A stretch of DNA of 64,000 nt from Vibrio cincinnatiensis DSM 19608. GTDB lineage: Bacteria; Pseudomonadota; Gammaproteobacteria; Enterobacterales; Vibrionaceae. The position numbers and the translations under genes were made by a program. Shown here in pieces: positions 44,996 to 58,027 of the stretch; the stretch's first letter is position 1; every line of letters begins with the position of its first letter. Location of the stretch: positions 1-64,000 of the forward strand of contig NZ_FUXB01000009.1 of NCBI RefSeq assembly GCF_900167345.1, in the 5' to 3' direction. The notes below the pieces were generated by a model. That model was not told the origin of the DNA. It saw nothing but the letters and a program-made list of their open reading frames with translations, and searched no databases.

Positions 44996-46638
44996 TTATA
45001 ACTTAGCTAAGGGATGATTTCGCTGATTCTTTGGCTTCGAGTGTTGCTGGTGAATCAGAGAAATCCGTTGTTTTAATTCATTAAGGTTGGCGGTTTGAGC
45101 ATTTGCCGAATAAAGTTGAGCATTGAATTGATTCAGTGCTTGCTCCAGTTGTCTTCTCTCTTCTTGATTCAGAACTAAACTCTCCATCCATAGTGTTACA
45201 GCATGACTAATCGCAATGCCGTCTTTTTGCTCTAACGCCTGCTGTAATTGTTGCCACTGGGAACGTTGTGGTGGTGTGGTATGAGCCTCATTCATGGTAT
45301 TGATCGCTGATGTTCGTTGCCGCCAAACGAGGAGAGCGGTGATTAGCCATAGTAGAGCAAAAAACAGAGTGAAGTAAGGCCACCAGCCCGCATCTTTGAC
45401 GATTTCTACAGAGCGGGGTGACGGTGGTGTTATATTCGTGGGTAAAGGTGCCACTTCTTCATGGTCATCCGCTGTCACGATTAACGTTAACCCTGATGTT
45501 TGAGAACTTTGCTGCTGTTTTGTGTCTGTATTCCACCAATTAAGGGTAACTTTGGGTAAAGAAATATCCCCGCTGCGGCGTGGAATTAAGACGTGTTTGA
45601 CCATCATGACCGCGTCCCCATTATCTTGGGTGGTGATTTGAGGTTTTTCTTCATACACACGAACGGCTTCCGGATAAGTCAGAGTTAATTGAGGCAGTTG
45701 TTCTGGGCTTAATCCTGTCACCTGCATTGTGATTTCTCGATTGATCGCTTCCCCCACTTTCATAGAATAAGGTGAATGATCAATAGGAGTACCTTGGCTA
45801 TCTTGCCATTGCTCCATTAAGGTTAATTGAGCGGTAGGGAGCCAAGTACCTTGATAGTCCGCCGGTTTTTCTTCCACGGTAATGGAATAGATTCTTGGGG
45901 TAGTGGTAAAAGGAATCACTCGGGTTCCGTTATCATAGCGATGACTGTAGATTAACGAACCTTGAAACTTGGCTTCTGTTAATTGAAATTGCCCCGCTTT
46001 TTCGGCGGTGAGACGAAAATCTTGTTCGAGTACCGTGACTTCTATGCCATCTATGATGGTTTGGTATTGCTTAGGCTCACGGGTCGGCGTGAGCGTCATT
46101 CCTTCAACCGAGGGCGGCACCAGTTGAGGGTTTTGTAGCCGACGAACATCGGTTTTGATAAGCAATCGAGTATGCAGTTGGGCACTTTCTTGTGGATAGA
46201 GGGTGTCCCGAGAGAGGGTACTGTGCATTTCAATCAGTTGTTCGGTATCCGGTGCTTGCTCATCGGCAGTGACTTGAATCGCAATCGGTTGAGTTTTCTG
46301 TCCATCCAATTCAAAGCTTGGAATGGTGATCATTCCCACACGATTGGCCGCGATTGAAAGGGTCCATTCACTATGTTGGCTCCGCTTTCCATTTACGATA
46401 TTGACAGAAGAAGCAAAACTTGGGCGACTGATAAAAAAATCGTTTTCTAGTTGGTGAAAATTAATCGCATCCGATGTGGAGGGACGATCACTGACGATTC
46501 GCAGTTGAAACACCTCATTTTTTGCCACTTTATTTTTGCTCACTGTGGCAGATAAGGTGGCTGCATGAACAGAAAAGCTCAACGAGCTCAGTAATAGCAT
46601 GAGCCAAGGAACGAGTCGGAATTGCAACAATTTCATCA

Positions 46639-46639
<1 letters not shown>
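44996..46639 (-). CDS. batD: BatD-like oxygen tolerance protein
   Basis: 547 aa from ATG 46639, which overlaps the batB stop (TAATG); a GTG two codons earlier is possible. Signal peptide to about residue 26, a large periplasmic region of beta-domains (TLSATVSKNKVAKNEVFQL, LYPQESAQLHTRLLIKTDV), one TM (about 420-440) and a short cytoplasmic tail. Part of the BatABD set that, in Bacteroides, aids aerotolerance; in Vibrio an envelope-stress role is inferred. Confidence 0.92.
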
Positions 46640-48469
<1,830 letters not shown>

Positions 48470-48477
<8 letters not shown>

Positions 48478-49438
48478 GATGTCTCCTCAAGATCATTAAT
48501 GCCACTGAAAGTAATAAAGCAGCAGTGAGTGGATAGCGAAACCATTCACTTTGTGGACGCCAAGTCTGGGTGGTTTGGCTTAAGGGTTCTAGCTGGTTAA
48601 TGGTGTCATAAATATTCTGTAGTTCTTGTTGGTTACGGGCTCGAAAATATTTTCCTCCCGTTAACTCGGCAACCTCTTGTAAGGTCTTTTCATCCAAATC
48701 CTCTGCGGTATTGATACGGCGAGTCATCAGAAAATCTCGTACCACCATCTCACCAGCACCTACGCCGATGGTGTAGATGGTGGTGTCATAGTGTTTGGCA
48801 ATTTTAGCCGCTTCAATCGGCTCCAAGACGCCCGCATTATTGCTCCCATCACTAAGTAAAATCATGATGCGCTGTGGGGCATCACTGTCAATGAAGGTTT
48901 TAGTCGCAAGGCCAATACCATCGCCAATTGCTGTTTGTGTTCCGATGAGCCGTAATATCGCTTGGTTTAACTGTTGAGTCACCGTGGTGTGATCTAATGT
49001 TAGTGGTGTTTGCAGGTAAGTATGGTCTGCAAAAAAGATCAGTCCTAACCGATCCCCTTGGCGTTTTGCAATAAAATCACTGAGTACTTGTTTGACTGCG
49101 GTGAGTCGATCGACATATTGGTCACCTAACAACATGTCTTGTTGATTCATTGAATAAGAAAGATCAACCACCAGCATCATATCTCGCTGCTGGGTCGTGA
49201 GAGAGATGGGCTCTCCATACCAAACCGGACGAGCGGCCGCAGTGATAAGACATAACCAAACGAAGATGGCTAAGCCTTTTGTCCACCATTGTTGCGGTTT
49301 AGCAAAATGGTTGGTTGGAGGTAGGTAGGAGAGAGGAATCGCCGCTTGCTGCGGGAGCGGCGATAAAAAACGGTAGACCAAAATAGGCAGTGGAAGTAAT
49401 AAGAAGCACCACCACCATAAAAACTCAATGTTTGCCAA
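48470..49438 (-). CDS. batA: BatA-like VWA-domain protein
   Basis: 322 aa. Two TMs near the N-terminus (about 5-25 and 55-75), a VWA domain (about 88-275) with MIDAS DLSYSMN and the later TAIGDGIGLATKTFID, and a C-terminal TM (about 300-318). It works with the MoxR ATPase as part of a Mg-dependent VWA-AAA+ chaperone-like pair, by family analogy. It overlaps DUF4381 by 14 bp and batB by 8 bp. Confidence 0.93.
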
Positions 49439-49910
49439 GGTTCCTTAAACTCCTCTTCTTCGGTGGCAATGCCTCATTTATCCATAGCTGACAGTCACTG
49501 ATTAACTGTTCTGGATGAGTAATGGGTGTTTTTTGATATAAAGCTTGTTGCCATAAAGTCACATTGGGTACAAAACGAGATTGACCCAGTTGGTTATCTA
49601 AAAAGGCGTACCATTCATGGCCTGTAAGTGGTGCGATGTAGTCACGAGGGTAATAGCACAGAGCAACCTGCCTGAGTAATTCCATCGCGGCCGATGGTGT
49701 TTGATAGCCATTGGACTGGGTGAGCAAACGCAATGCCGTTTTTTTCGGCGCAAGACGTTTTCGTTTCCAGATAGCTAGACAAAGAATCAATAAGGTTAAG
49801 AGGAGAACCACAGCAAGGCTAATCCACCATCCCCAGGCCAAAGGCCACCAAGAAGGCAAATCTGGGAGGTGGAGAGCATTAAGGTTTAAAGAAGCTGAAA
49901 GTTCTTGCAT
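49425..49910 (-). CDS. DUF4381 membrane protein
   Basis: 161 aa from ATG 49910, four nt after the DUF58 stop; the frame is open to 49952, but this would overlap the upstream gene. One TM (about 24-46), with LPDLPSWWPLAWGWW before it and LRQVALCYYPRD after. DUF4381 always occurs in MoxR-Bat operons and its role is unknown. Confidence 0.88.
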   Translation of the reverse strand: MQELSASLNLNALHLPDLPSWWPLAWGWWISLAVVLLLTLLILCLAIWKRKRLAPKKTALRLLTQSNGYQTPSAAMELLRQVALCYYPRDYIAPLTGHEWYAFLDNQLGQSRFVPNVTLWQQALYQKTPITHPEQLISDCQLWINEALPPKKRSLRNLGKH

Positions 49911-49914
49911 CGAT

Positions 49915-50844
49915 TTAGAGTCCAGATAATTGTTGCAACAAAGGCCGGTCACATGAAAGTGCTCGGTAGTCTATTGCCTGAGATTGGCTCAATGATTTTA
50001 GTTTTACTTTCTGAGATTCAAAGGATTTTTTGATACCTAAACGCGTACTATTTGCTGAAAAGTTGAGCCAGCGCGTTTGTTGGTTATTCTTTACTCGTTC
50101 AACGCCTCGAAAACGGGTGACTCCTTGCTCTAGAGGATCGATGATATGTACCATGCGCACTTGGTTGTGGCGACTGAGTTGGTTAAAGAGTGGTTTGAGA
50201 TCATCATCATAGCGAACAAAATCACTGATGATGATGATCTCACTGCCTTTGGGGCAGAGGTGGTTAAGTGCCAGTAGCCCCGATTTCATGGAAGCGAATG
50301 GGGTAGATGCTTGTGCAAGTGCCTGCTGCTGTCCTTTAACTAAATGAGCCATGATCTGTAAGGCGCCTTTGTGTCTGGCGGTCGGTTTTAACTCAAGCTG
50401 CTGGTGGCCAAGATCAATGATTGCACCGATACGGTCATGTTGGGCAACGGCGAGCCAACTGAGTAAGCTTGCCATATGAGCGGCTAGTACGGATTTCAAT
50501 AGCAGTGTCGAGCCGAACTGCATTGAAGCACTTAAATCCACATACAAAACAACAGGTTTTTCTCGTTCTTCACAAAAGAGTTTGGTATGGGGTTTTCCCG
50601 TTCTGGCGGTGACCCGCCAGTCAATGGTTCGAATATCATCTCCCGGTTGGTATTGGCGTACTTCGGCAAAGTCCATTCCTCGCCCAAGTTGTTTGCTTTG
50701 ATGATGCCCTAATAGTTGAGACCATAAACTCTTGGCAGGCGGTAACCATTTCACCGCATGTTGTTGATAAGGTAATAACTCTTCAAGACAGAGATGAACG
50801 CCATCTGCATGCTCGGGAAGAGGTAAACAGAATGAATTCGCCAT
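49915..50844 (-). CDS. DUF58 VWA-like protein
   Basis: 309 aa, soluble. The DUF58 signature GRGMDFAEVRQYQPGDDIRT then IDWRVTARTGKPHTKLF is intact, followed by a VWA-like fold with VLYVDLSASM (DxSxS). It is the usual immediate partner of the MoxR ATPase, transmitting its action to client proteins. 9 bp follow the moxR stop. Confidence 0.94.
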   Translation of the reverse strand: MANSFCLPLPEHADGVHLCLEELLPYQQHAVKWLPPAKSLWSQLLGHHQSKQLGRGMDFAEVRQYQPGDDIRTIDWRVTARTGKPHTKLFCEEREKPVVLYVDLSASMQFGSTLLLKSVLAAHMASLLSWLAVAQHDRIGAIIDLGHQQLELKPTARHKGALQIMAHLVKGQQQALAQASTPFASMKSGLLALNHLCPKGSEIIIISDFVRYDDDLKPLFNQLSRHNQVRMVHIIDPLEQGVTRFRGVERVKNNQQTRWLNFSANSTRLGIKKSFESQKVKLKSLSQSQAIDYRALSCDRPLLQQLSGL

Positions 50845-50853
50845 GATGATGCC

Positions 50854-51810
50854 TTAAGCACTACCCACTAAAGAGAGGAGATGAGCAATAACCTGATTGG
50901 GATGAATCCCTTCCGCCTGCGCTTGATAAGAGAGCAACAACCGGTGGCGTAACACGGGAAACACCATAGCTTGAACATCTTCAGGGCTCACAAAATCACG
51001 ACCATTAAGCCAAGCATGTGCACGGGCGCAGCGATCTAAGGCGATGGTGGCCCGCGGGCTGACCCCCAACTCAATCCACTGTGCAAGCTGGGGGTCATAT
51101 TCTTGAGGCTGACGTGTCGCCATCACTAAACGAATCAGGTAGTGCTCAATAGACTCGGCCATGTGGATATTGAGTACCGCTTGCCGAGCCTGAAAAATAT
51201 CAGACTGAGTGACTATGGGCGGCCGTTCGGAGGCGTGTCCCTGAGCCTCTCCTCGGTTAAGGCGGAGAATGGCCAACTCATGTTCAGCATCAGGATAATC
51301 CACATCAAGATGGAGTAGGAAACGGTCTAACTGAGCTTCAGGCAGTGGGTATGTCCCTTCTTGCTCAATCGGATTTTGGGTGGCCATGACCAAAAATAGG
51401 TCCGGTAAGCGATAGGTTTTTCTGCCCGCGGTAATTTGTTTTTCTGCCATGGCTTCCAGCATCGCCGCCTGAACTTTGGCAGGAGCTCGGTTAATCTCAT
51501 CGGCTAAGACCAAGGAGTGGAAAATGGGTCCAGCTTGGAAGGTAAACTCTCCCGTTTCTGGTCGAAAAATATCGGTGCCTGTTAAATCGGCGGGGAGGAG
51601 ATCGGGCGTAAATTGAATTCGGTGAAACTCCCCCTCAATACATTCAGCTAGACATTTAACAGCACGGGTTTTTGCAAGCCCCGGTGGCCCTTCAACTAAG
51701 ATATGTCCATCGGCAAGCAGAGCAATCAGCAACTGCTGGACCAAAGAGTGTTGACCAATGACTTGTTGGTTTAAATACGTTTGTAGTGATTGAAAAGTAG
51801 ATAATTGCAT
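50854..51810 (-). CDS. MoxR-family AAA+ ATPase
   Basis: 318 aa. Walker A EGPPGLAKT (about 39-47), Walker B LVLADEINRAP and sensor region MATQNPIEQEGTYPLPEAQLDRF are intact, with GVSPRATIALDRCARA near the C-terminus. It is a chaperone-like ATPase acting with VWA proteins. It is the first gene of moxR-DUF58-DUF4381-batA-batB-batD, probably plus the SIMPL gene, all tightly spaced or overlapping. Confidence 0.96.
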   Translation of the reverse strand: MQLSTFQSLQTYLNQQVIGQHSLVQQLLIALLADGHILVEGPPGLAKTRAVKCLAECIEGEFHRIQFTPDLLPADLTGTDIFRPETGEFTFQAGPIFHSLVLADEINRAPAKVQAAMLEAMAEKQITAGRKTYRLPDLFLVMATQNPIEQEGTYPLPEAQLDRFLLHLDVDYPDAEHELAILRLNRGEAQGHASERPPIVTQSDIFQARQAVLNIHMAESIEHYLIRLVMATRQPQEYDPQLAQWIELGVSPRATIALDRCARAHAWLNGRDFVSPEDVQAMVFPVLRHRLLLSYQAQAEGIHPNQVIAHLLSLVGSA

Positions 51811-52143
51811 CTAACCCGACTCCCAATTGGTAATTCAGCCATTGGTCACTGTCGACATCGAAAAGTTCCGGTGAATAAATAGGAAAATCACATTTTCCGG
51901 TTTGATTGCTCACCATTTATACGATTTGGCTTGGTTTTACCTTCATTCTACTCATAAAGAAAATGGATGAGGCTATTTTTAATCTGATTTTTCCCAAGCT
52001 CTGAATGAAAGGTGTCCCTTTTTATTAGAGAGCCCTCACCAAATTTTGAACAATTTCGTGAGCTTTACCTGAACTGTGCTAAATAATATAAGAAATAATA
52101 TGCGCAGTTTGACATATAAAAGCCTGGCGGCTGAGAGGAACCT
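51811..52143. other. Divergent intergenic region between moxR and an MCP
   Basis: 333 bp, no gene. It must carry the promoters for the moxR-bat operon (minus) and the MCP (plus). No specific operator was recognised. Confidence 0.4.
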
Positions 52144-54057
52144 ATGTTTAAAAAGTTAAGAATGACCTCAAGACTGATTATTGTATTTAGCATCCCATTA
52201 ACCTTTTGTTTGCTTCTAGCGGCTTGGATTGTTACCAATCAGGTGAGTTCCCGAGTGGTGAGCTTGGGTGAACACTCCGTGAGCCGTACCGCTCAAAATA
52301 GTGCAGATATGGTGAGCAGTTGGGTTGAAGCGAGAATGGCCGTGGTTCGTTCGTTAGCACAAACGGAAACTTTAGCATCGGGAGATACACAAGCCATCTT
52401 TAGTTATGTGAAACACTTTGGCAAAGCAATGAGTTCTGAATTTGAGGTGATGTTTTTTGTCGATCTTAAAGGGGATGCGTATCACCACAATGGTGTGATT
52501 GCCAGCCGAGCCAATCGAGGGTATTTCCAACAATTGGTGGTGCAGAAAACCCAGTCTTCCTTAGTGAGCGACCCCCTTTATTCGGGTACCTCCGGCAATG
52601 CAATTATTGTTTTGGCACAGGCGGTGAAAAACCATCAGGGAGAGGTGATCGGTCTGTTGGCGGCGACGGTCACACTCAATACACTCACTCAGTTGGTTGA
52701 CAATGTGGCAACCGATAATGCGGTGGCATGGTTGGTAGATTCGCGTGGTATTTATGTCGCTCACCCAAGGGAAGAAAAGCGCCTAAAAGATAAGGCAACA
52801 GAATCGGGTAATACTGATTATGCACAGATGAGTAAGAAAATGGTTGCTGGGCAGGCGGGGCTCACGGATCTTTATTTAGAGAACAATCAACACTATATGG
52901 TGGCTTACCATCCTGTGGCTAATACTCCAGGTTGGTCGTTAGCGGTTGCCCAGCCTTATGATGTTATCATGTCTCCTGCTAGAGATTTAACGGTAAGTCT
53001 GTTGCTTGCATTTGTTGTAACGATCATCATTCTTATTGTTATCGTCTTATTGGTGGCCAAGATGATTGTCAAACCTGTGAATGAAACGCGGGAAGCGTTA
53101 GAGCAAATCGCTGCAGGAGATGGTGACTTAACTCAGCGGTTGAGCGAAGACCGATATGACGAGTTTGGCGATCTCGCCCGAAGTTTTAATGCTTTTGTGG
53201 GTGGCGTGCATAGCTTAGTAAAACAAGTGGCAGAAGCCGCTATTCAATTGGGGGCAGCCGCCGAAGAGTTGGCGGTATCGAGTCGAGAAGCCAATGATCA
53301 GGTTCAACAACAACGCCATGAAACGGATCAAGTGGCAACGGCCATGACAGAAATGGCAACCACAGTGAATCAAGTGGCGGAAAATGCCGCCAATGCGGCG
53401 CAAGCTGCGGATCAATCCAGCCGATTTGCGCAGGAAGGGGAAGCGGTTGTGACCAACACCACCAATGAAGTGCTTATCTTAGCGAAAGAAGTACAAACCG
53501 CAGTAAATGTGATTGGAAAATTGCAGCAGGATGCGGACTCCATTGGCAAGGTATTAGAAGTGATTCGAAGCATTGCTGAGCAAACCAACCTATTAGCGCT
53601 CAATGCCGCGATTGAAGCTGCTCGAGCTGGCGAGCACGGGCGTGGATTTGCCGTTGTGGCCGATGAAGTGCGTACTCTAGCCACTCGCACGCAAAGCTCG
53701 ACAGAAGAAATTCGAGACATTATTGAAAAATTGCAAATGGCCTCGAAGGAGGCATCACAGGTAATGGATGGCGGTTATCGTAAAGCCAGTGAAGTTGTAC
53801 AGTGGGCAGAAGAAGCGTCAGAGAAACTGCGTGATATCACGAAAGGTATTTTCACCATCAATGATATGAATATTCAAATTGCTACCGCGACAGAGCAGCA
53901 GTCTATCGTAGCAGATGATGTGAACCAAACCTTAAACCGCATCAGCAGTGGTGTAGAGCAGCTCTCTAATGGTTCAACGCATATTGCGGCTGCCAGTGAT
54001 GAATTAGCACGTTTGGCAACCGATCTACAAAATAGGGTTGGCCGATTCAAAGTGTAA
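52144..54057 (+). CDS. Methyl-accepting chemotaxis protein (Cache sensor)
   Basis: 637 aa. TM1 at about 11-31, a periplasmic Cache-like domain (about 35-275, with [15 protein letters not shown] and [14 protein letters not shown]), TM2 at about 284-307, HAMP (about 308-362), then the signalling coiled coil. The tip [18 protein letters not shown] begins near residue 477. It ends in GRFKV without a CheR pentapeptide. RBS GAGAGGAA. Ligand unknown. Confidence 0.96.
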   Translation: MFKKLRMTSRLIIVFSIPLTFCLLLAAWIVTNQVSSRVVSLGEHSVSRTAQNSADMVSSWVEARMAVVRSLAQTETLASGDTQAIFSYVKHFGKAMSSEFEVMFFVDLKGDAYHHNGVIASRANRGYFQQLVVQKTQSSLVSDPLYSGTSGNAIIVLAQAVKNHQGEVIGLLAATVTLNTLTQLVDNVATDNAVAWLVDSRGIYVAHPREEKRLKDKATESGNTDYAQMSKKMVAGQAGLTDLYLENNQHYMVAYHPVANTPGWSLAVAQPYDVIMSPARDLTVSLLLAFVVTIIILIVIVLLVAKMIVKPVNETREALEQIAAGDGDLTQRLSEDRYDEFGDLARSFNAFVGGVHSLVKQVAEAAIQLGAAAEELAVSSREANDQVQQQRHETDQVATAMTEMATTVNQVAENAANAAQAADQSSRFAQEGEAVVTNTTNEVLILAKEVQTAVNVIGKLQQDADSIGKVLEVIRSIAEQTNLLALNAAIEAARAGEHGRGFAVVADEVRTLATRTQSSTEEIRDIIEKLQMASKEASQVMDGGYRKASEVVQWAEEASEKLRDITKGIFTINDMNIQIATATEQQSIVADDVNQTLNRISSGVEQLSNGSTHIAAASDELARLATDLQNRVGRFKV

Positions 54058-54109
54058 TGGTTTCGATAGGATGGGAGAAAATGAAGGAACACCTTAAGCG
54101 CTAGAATAG

Positions 54110-54141
54110 TGCTGGCGAGTTGGGTACACTTCTCGCCAGCA
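54110..54141 (+). terminator. Hairpin between the MCP and the small ORF
   Basis: TGCTGGCGAG and CTCGCCAGCA form a perfect 10-bp stem with a 12-nt loop. No T-run follows; it may partly terminate or stabilise the MCP message. Confidence 0.6.
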
Positions 54142-54163
54142 TGAACAATATTAGGTAAGTACT

Positions 54164-54364
54164 ATGAACGATTTTGAAAAAGAACTGGAAATGATGGCCC
54201 AAGAAATGGAGGCGCAACCAGAAGTTGCGCTTCCTAGCCTAGATGAGCAAAAAGCCGTTGTTGCTGAACTCAAAAAATTAGAAGCAGAAGGGAAACTGAC
54301 CCCTGAAGTACTAGAAGCGCATTTTGGAAAATTTTTCGCTCAATCAGAAACGCCTATCCATTAA
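54164..54364 (+). CDS. Conserved-looking small acidic protein, 66 aa
   Basis: Highly acidic and helical (DFEKELEMMAQEMEAQPEVA), with LKKLEAEGKLTPEVLEAHFG near the C-terminus. No signal peptide or Cys. AGGT lies upstream of the ATG, and a good terminator lies directly behind, which supports a real gene. Function unknown. Confidence 0.7.
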   Translation: MNDFEKELEMMAQEMEAQPEVALPSLDEQKAVVAELKKLEAEGKLTPEVLEAHFGKFFAQSETPIH

Positions 54365-54377
54365 GGCTAATGGGATA

Positions 54378-54411
54378 CAAGCAATAGGCATGTTATGGCA
54401 CCTATTGCTTG
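54378..54411 (+). terminator. Terminator of the small acidic-protein gene
   Basis: CAAGCAATAGG and CCTATTGCTTG form a perfect 11-bp stem with a 12-nt loop, followed by ATTTCT. Confidence 0.75.
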
Positions 54412-54713
54412 ATTTCTCGCGCGCTATTTTGCCCGTTCTCCCCATCTTTTCTCCTCCTTTTCGCTAATATTTCTTCCATTTCTGCCCTTTAGCCATGAAC
54501 TCGTTACGAGTAATAAGCCTCCTCTTTGGTGACGGGCATGGTATTCTTGGCTCTACGCCCTAGCTCTCCGCCATGAATAATCGACTTTGGGGGGATTGCC
54601 CTTTTTAGGAACGAATTATAATTCTCATCAATACTAGAAATGTTTTTAGTCAGCAGTCTTCAATTTTTGTGGTTTTCTTTTTTCGCTTGCTAGGTAAAGC
54701 AGGAGTATTCGTC
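54412..54713. other. Intergenic region before the GH13 gene
   Basis: 302 bp, pyrimidine-rich in its first third, no ORF. ACTCGT-T-ACGAGT (about 54499-54511) is a small palindrome. I saw no MalT box. The RBS CAGGAG precedes the next gene. Confidence 0.4.
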
Positions 54714-56075
54714 ATGATTCGTTCTAAGCCAACTGATGTCATTTTACACGCATTTGACTGGCCGTATTCACAAGTGACAGAACACGCACAGGCTATTTCT
54801 GATGCGGGTTATAAAGCCGTGCTGGTTTCTCCACCGATGAAATCTTATCGCCAAGATAAAGGCACACCGTGGTGGCAACGCTACCAACCACAAGACTACC
54901 GAGTGATTGATAACCAGTTGGGCAATACGGAATCTTTCCAAACGATGGTGAGCACTTTGCAACAGTTTGACTTATGGGTGTACGCCGATGTGGTGTTTAA
55001 CCATATGGCCAATGAGTCTTCCATTCGTTTAGATTTACAGTATCCGAGTGAGAAAGAGCAGTTAATTTATCGCCAGCGGGCGAATTATTATCAAAAGCAG
55101 CGTTTATTTGGCGATTTATCTCAACCTTTATTTACCGAAGATGATTTTGTTGAAGCCTTTGGTATTCAAGATTGGCAAGATAAATGGCAAGTACAAAATG
55201 GCCGAATTTCTGGCGGCCCTCATGATTCAGGTTTACCAACATTACGGGCGAATGCTCACGTGATTGAGCAGCAGCAAGCGTATCTTTTGGCCCTTAAAGC
55301 AATAGGAGTCAAAGGTTTTCGTATTGATGCGGCTAAACACATGAGTATTGAACACCTTAAAAAAGTATGGTCGGAAGCTTTGACTCATGATGTTCATATT
55401 TTTGGTGAGATTATTACCGATGGCGGCGCAACCAAAGCCGAATACCAACTATTTTTAGAGCCTTATTTAGCAGAAACGCGTTTAGGCGCTTATGATTTTC
55501 CTTTATTTCAAACGGTCTATAACGCATTACAGCCTAAAGGGAGCTTAAAGAGCCTGATTGATCCGTATTGTTTTGGTGAAGCCTTATCTAAGGAACGGGC
55601 CATTACCTTTGCCATCACTCATGATATTCCTAATAACGATGTGTTTATGGATCTTGTGATGTCTGCGGAGAATGAAGCGCTAGCCTACAGCTACATTTTT
55701 GGTCGAGATGGTGGCGTTCCACTGATTTATTCTGATTTAAACCCTAGTGATATTCGTGATTCAGAAGGCCGTCCACGCTGGCAGGAGGCGTGGTGTGCGC
55801 CGAATATGTTGGCGGGAATTGCTTTTCATAATCAAATGCATGGGTTGCCGATGAAAACGCTTGAGGCGAGTGATGATCTTCTGGTCTTTAGCCGTGGTGA
55901 TAAAGGTATGGTCATTATGAATAAATCCTCTCGGGCGCAGCAAGTGGATCTCGTATGGACAGAAACGCTTTATGATTTATACAGCGGTGATGCTTTCCCA
56001 AGCTCTCAAGGGAAAGTGACGATTCATACTCCATCGAAAAGTAGCCGATTGTTGTCCATTTTTTCAGGAGCGTAG
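54714..56075 (+). CDS. Glycoside hydrolase family 13 (alpha-amylase-type) enzyme
   Basis: 453 aa from ATG 54714 (MIRSKPTDVILHAFDWP), with CAGGAG upstream; a GTG 15 codons earlier is unlikely. The GH13 conserved regions are I DVVFNH, II GFRIDAAKHM (nucleophile Asp), III IFGEII (acid Glu) and IV ITHDIPNN. There is no signal peptide, so it acts in the cytoplasm on imported oligosaccharides, or is secreted by another route. The substrate is not settled. It is a single gene with its own terminator. Confidence 0.92.
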   Translation: MIRSKPTDVILHAFDWPYSQVTEHAQAISDAGYKAVLVSPPMKSYRQDKGTPWWQRYQPQDYRVIDNQLGNTESFQTMVSTLQQFDLWVYADVVFNHMANESSIRLDLQYPSEKEQLIYRQRANYYQKQRLFGDLSQPLFTEDDFVEAFGIQDWQDKWQVQNGRISGGPHDSGLPTLRANAHVIEQQQAYLLALKAIGVKGFRIDAAKHMSIEHLKKVWSEALTHDVHIFGEIITDGGATKAEYQLFLEPYLAETRLGAYDFPLFQTVYNALQPKGSLKSLIDPYCFGEALSKERAITFAITHDIPNNDVFMDLVMSAENEALAYSYIFGRDGGVPLIYSDLNPSDIRDSEGRPRWQEAWCAPNMLAGIAFHNQMHGLPMKTLEASDDLLVFSRGDKGMVIMNKSSRAQQVDLVWTETLYDLYSGDAFPSSQGKVTIHTPSKSSRLLSIFSGA

Positions 56076-56085
56076 GTTAGCATGG

Positions 56086-56124
56086 GGATGCTCAACGGGT
56101 CAGTTGAGTATCCTCTTTTTATTT
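56086..56124 (+). terminator. Terminator of the GH13 gene
   Basis: GGATGCTCAAC and GTTGAGTATCC (one G-T pair), followed by TCTTTTTATTTT, 10 bp after the stop. Confidence 0.88.
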
Positions 56125-56141
56125 TAGAGAGAAGAAAAAAG

Positions 56142-56176
56142 CGCCTCAAGGATCTGAACTCAGATCACAAGAGGCG
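56142..56176. repeat. Second hairpin behind the GH13 gene
   Basis: CGCCTC and GAGGCG enclose GATCTGA-AC-TCAGATC, forming a two-part stem. An A-run precedes it, which would serve as a terminator T-run for minus-strand transcription. Confidence 0.55.
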
Positions 56177-56586
56177 AGACGTCGTTAGTGATAATGATTA
56201 AATTGAGGGAATCCAAGCAGAGCAGTGATTGGAGTCATATGACTGTAAATGTAGTCAGTTCTTGGGAAAGTACCAAATGAGTAAGAGAGAAAAGGTGTTT
56301 TTTTATACTATTTTGTGATCTTCACTCCATCTCATATAAGTATCGAGTTTTAATTTCTGAAACCTTATTTTGTCCTACTGGTTGATCGGGTGTGCATGCT
56401 AATCCACTAAAAACTGATTTATAGCAAGTTATCCCCAGCATAAATACGTACTATAAATTGCAATTAGCTGCGTATATACCCAAATCACTTTAGTGTATCT
56501 ATGGCGATATTTTTAAGGTCGTTTTGGTATGGCGTTTTTTCAGTTGAATTTTTTCGACTACGTTTTATCGATAGTGAGTGCTTGCT
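56177..56586. other. Upstream region of pepT
   Basis: 410 bp, no gene seen. It contains the 12-bp palindrome AGTCATATGACT at 56233-56244 and A+T-rich DNA. pepT is FNR-controlled in enterobacteria, but I found no TTGAT-N4-ATCAA site. Confidence 0.4.
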
Positions 56587-57816
56587 ATGAATAACCTTGT
56601 TGAGCGTTTTTTGCGCTATGTTACCTATGATACTCAATCAAAACCTAAGAATGCTCACTGCCCCAGCTCAACAGGGCAAAGAGTCTTTGGCAAGCTCCTT
56701 TATGATGAATTGTTCGCTCTTGGGTTGAGCGATGTGAGTTTAGACGAGCATGGCTATGTCATGGCAAAGCTAAAATCCAATGTCGATTATCCTGTTCCTG
56801 CGATTGGTTTTATTTCACATATGGATACCGCCCCGGATGCTTCGGGTAAACATGTTAAGCCCCAAATTGTTGAAAACTATCAAGGTGGAGATATTGCATT
56901 AGGGAAAGGCGATGAAATTTTATCACCCATTCAATACCCAGAATTGCATCAGCTACATGGCTGTAACTTGATCACGACAGATGGCAATACTTTGCTTGGT
57001 GCGGATAATAAAGCCGGCATTGCGGAAATTATCACGGCAGTAGAGCTGTTAATGGCTAACCCTTCTATCCCGCATGGCGATATTTGTCTTGCCTTTACGC
57101 CCGATGAAGAAATTGGCCGCGGAGCGGATCACTTTGATATTGAAAAATTTGGTGCCTCTTGGGCCTATACCATTGATGGCGGCCCTGTTGGTGAGTTGGA
57201 ATTTGAAAATTTCCATGCGGCAAATGCGCAAGTGACTTTTCATGGGGTAAATGTTCATCCTGGAACAGCGAAAGATAAAATGGTCAACTCAATGTATCTT
57301 GCCGCACAATTCATTCAAATGATGCCCGCACAAGAAACCCCTGAACACACCGAAGGTTACCAAGGTTTTTATCATCTTAAATCGGCGAAGATGGGAGTGA
57401 CCCTTTCTCAGTTAGATTACCTGATTCGTGATTTTGATGTTACTGAGTTTTCGTCCCGTAAAGCGTGGATGAAGCAGAAAGTTGCAGAGCTCAATAGTCA
57501 GTTAAGTAAAGGGCGCGTTGAGCTGGAAATCGTTGATAATTACGCCAATATGAAGGAAAAAATCGCAGAACATCCGCATATTATTGAGCTGGCAAAATCG
57601 GCAATGCAGGCGTGTGATATTGAGCCTATTATTAAACCTATTCGTGGTGGAACGGATGGCGCAAGGCTCTCTTTTATGGGATTACCTTGCCCAAATATTT
57701 TTACCGGTGGGTATAATTTCCATGGTATTCATGAATTCATTACGATTGAAGGTATGGAGGACGCAGTGCGTGTTATCATGAAACTGGCTGAAAAAACGGC
57801 CCATCAATACGCTTAA
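56587..57816 (+). CDS. pepT: Peptidase T (tripeptide aminopeptidase)
   Basis: Removes N-terminal residues from tripeptides in the cytoplasm. 409 aa from ATG 56587 ([19 protein letters not shown]); a GTG three codons earlier is also in frame. M20 zinc-peptidase ligands: [14 protein letters not shown] (bridging Asp), [12 protein letters not shown] (catalytic Glu plus metal Glu) and [29 protein letters not shown] and the C-terminal His are present. Hairpin 57829-57852 follows. Confidence 0.97.
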   Translation: MNNLVERFLRYVTYDTQSKPKNAHCPSSTGQRVFGKLLYDELFALGLSDVSLDEHGYVMAKLKSNVDYPVPAIGFISHMDTAPDASGKHVKPQIVENYQGGDIALGKGDEILSPIQYPELHQLHGCNLITTDGNTLLGADNKAGIAEIITAVELLMANPSIPHGDICLAFTPDEEIGRGADHFDIEKFGASWAYTIDGGPVGELEFENFHAANAQVTFHGVNVHPGTAKDKMVNSMYLAAQFIQMMPAQETPEHTEGYQGFYHLKSAKMGVTLSQLDYLIRDFDVTEFSSRKAWMKQKVAELNSQLSKGRVELEIVDNYANMKEKIAEHPHIIELAKSAMQACDIEPIIKPIRGGTDGARLSFMGLPCPNIFTGGYNFHGIHEFITIEGMEDAVRVIMKLAEKTAHQYA

Positions 57817-57828
57817 TCATTGTCTTAA

Positions 57829-57852
57829 CCGTGCTGAAGAAACTCGGCACGG
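57829..57852 (+). terminator. Hairpin after pepT
   Basis: CCGTGC and GCACGG form a 6-bp G+C stem with an extra inner pair, then GGTTATCCTTTCTT. Weak T-run. Confidence 0.5.
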
Positions 57853-58027
57853 GTTATCCTTTCTTAACGTCACAAATCCGGTATTTATGCTGGTATCAAA
57901 GCCTCATATTGTTACTATAATCATGCAAATCATAGAATGAAGTGAATCTTATCGTGTTTTCCTCGCCATGATAACGATGAGACATGAAAGTCAGGGTTCA
58001 AGAGTGGCAGATTGATAGGGTTAAAGA

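Noticed and set aside
56233..56244. Palindrome AGTCATATGACT upstream of pepT as an FNR or CRP site
   Set aside because: Does not fit TTGAT-N4-ATCAA or TGTGA-N6-TCACA; could be chance.
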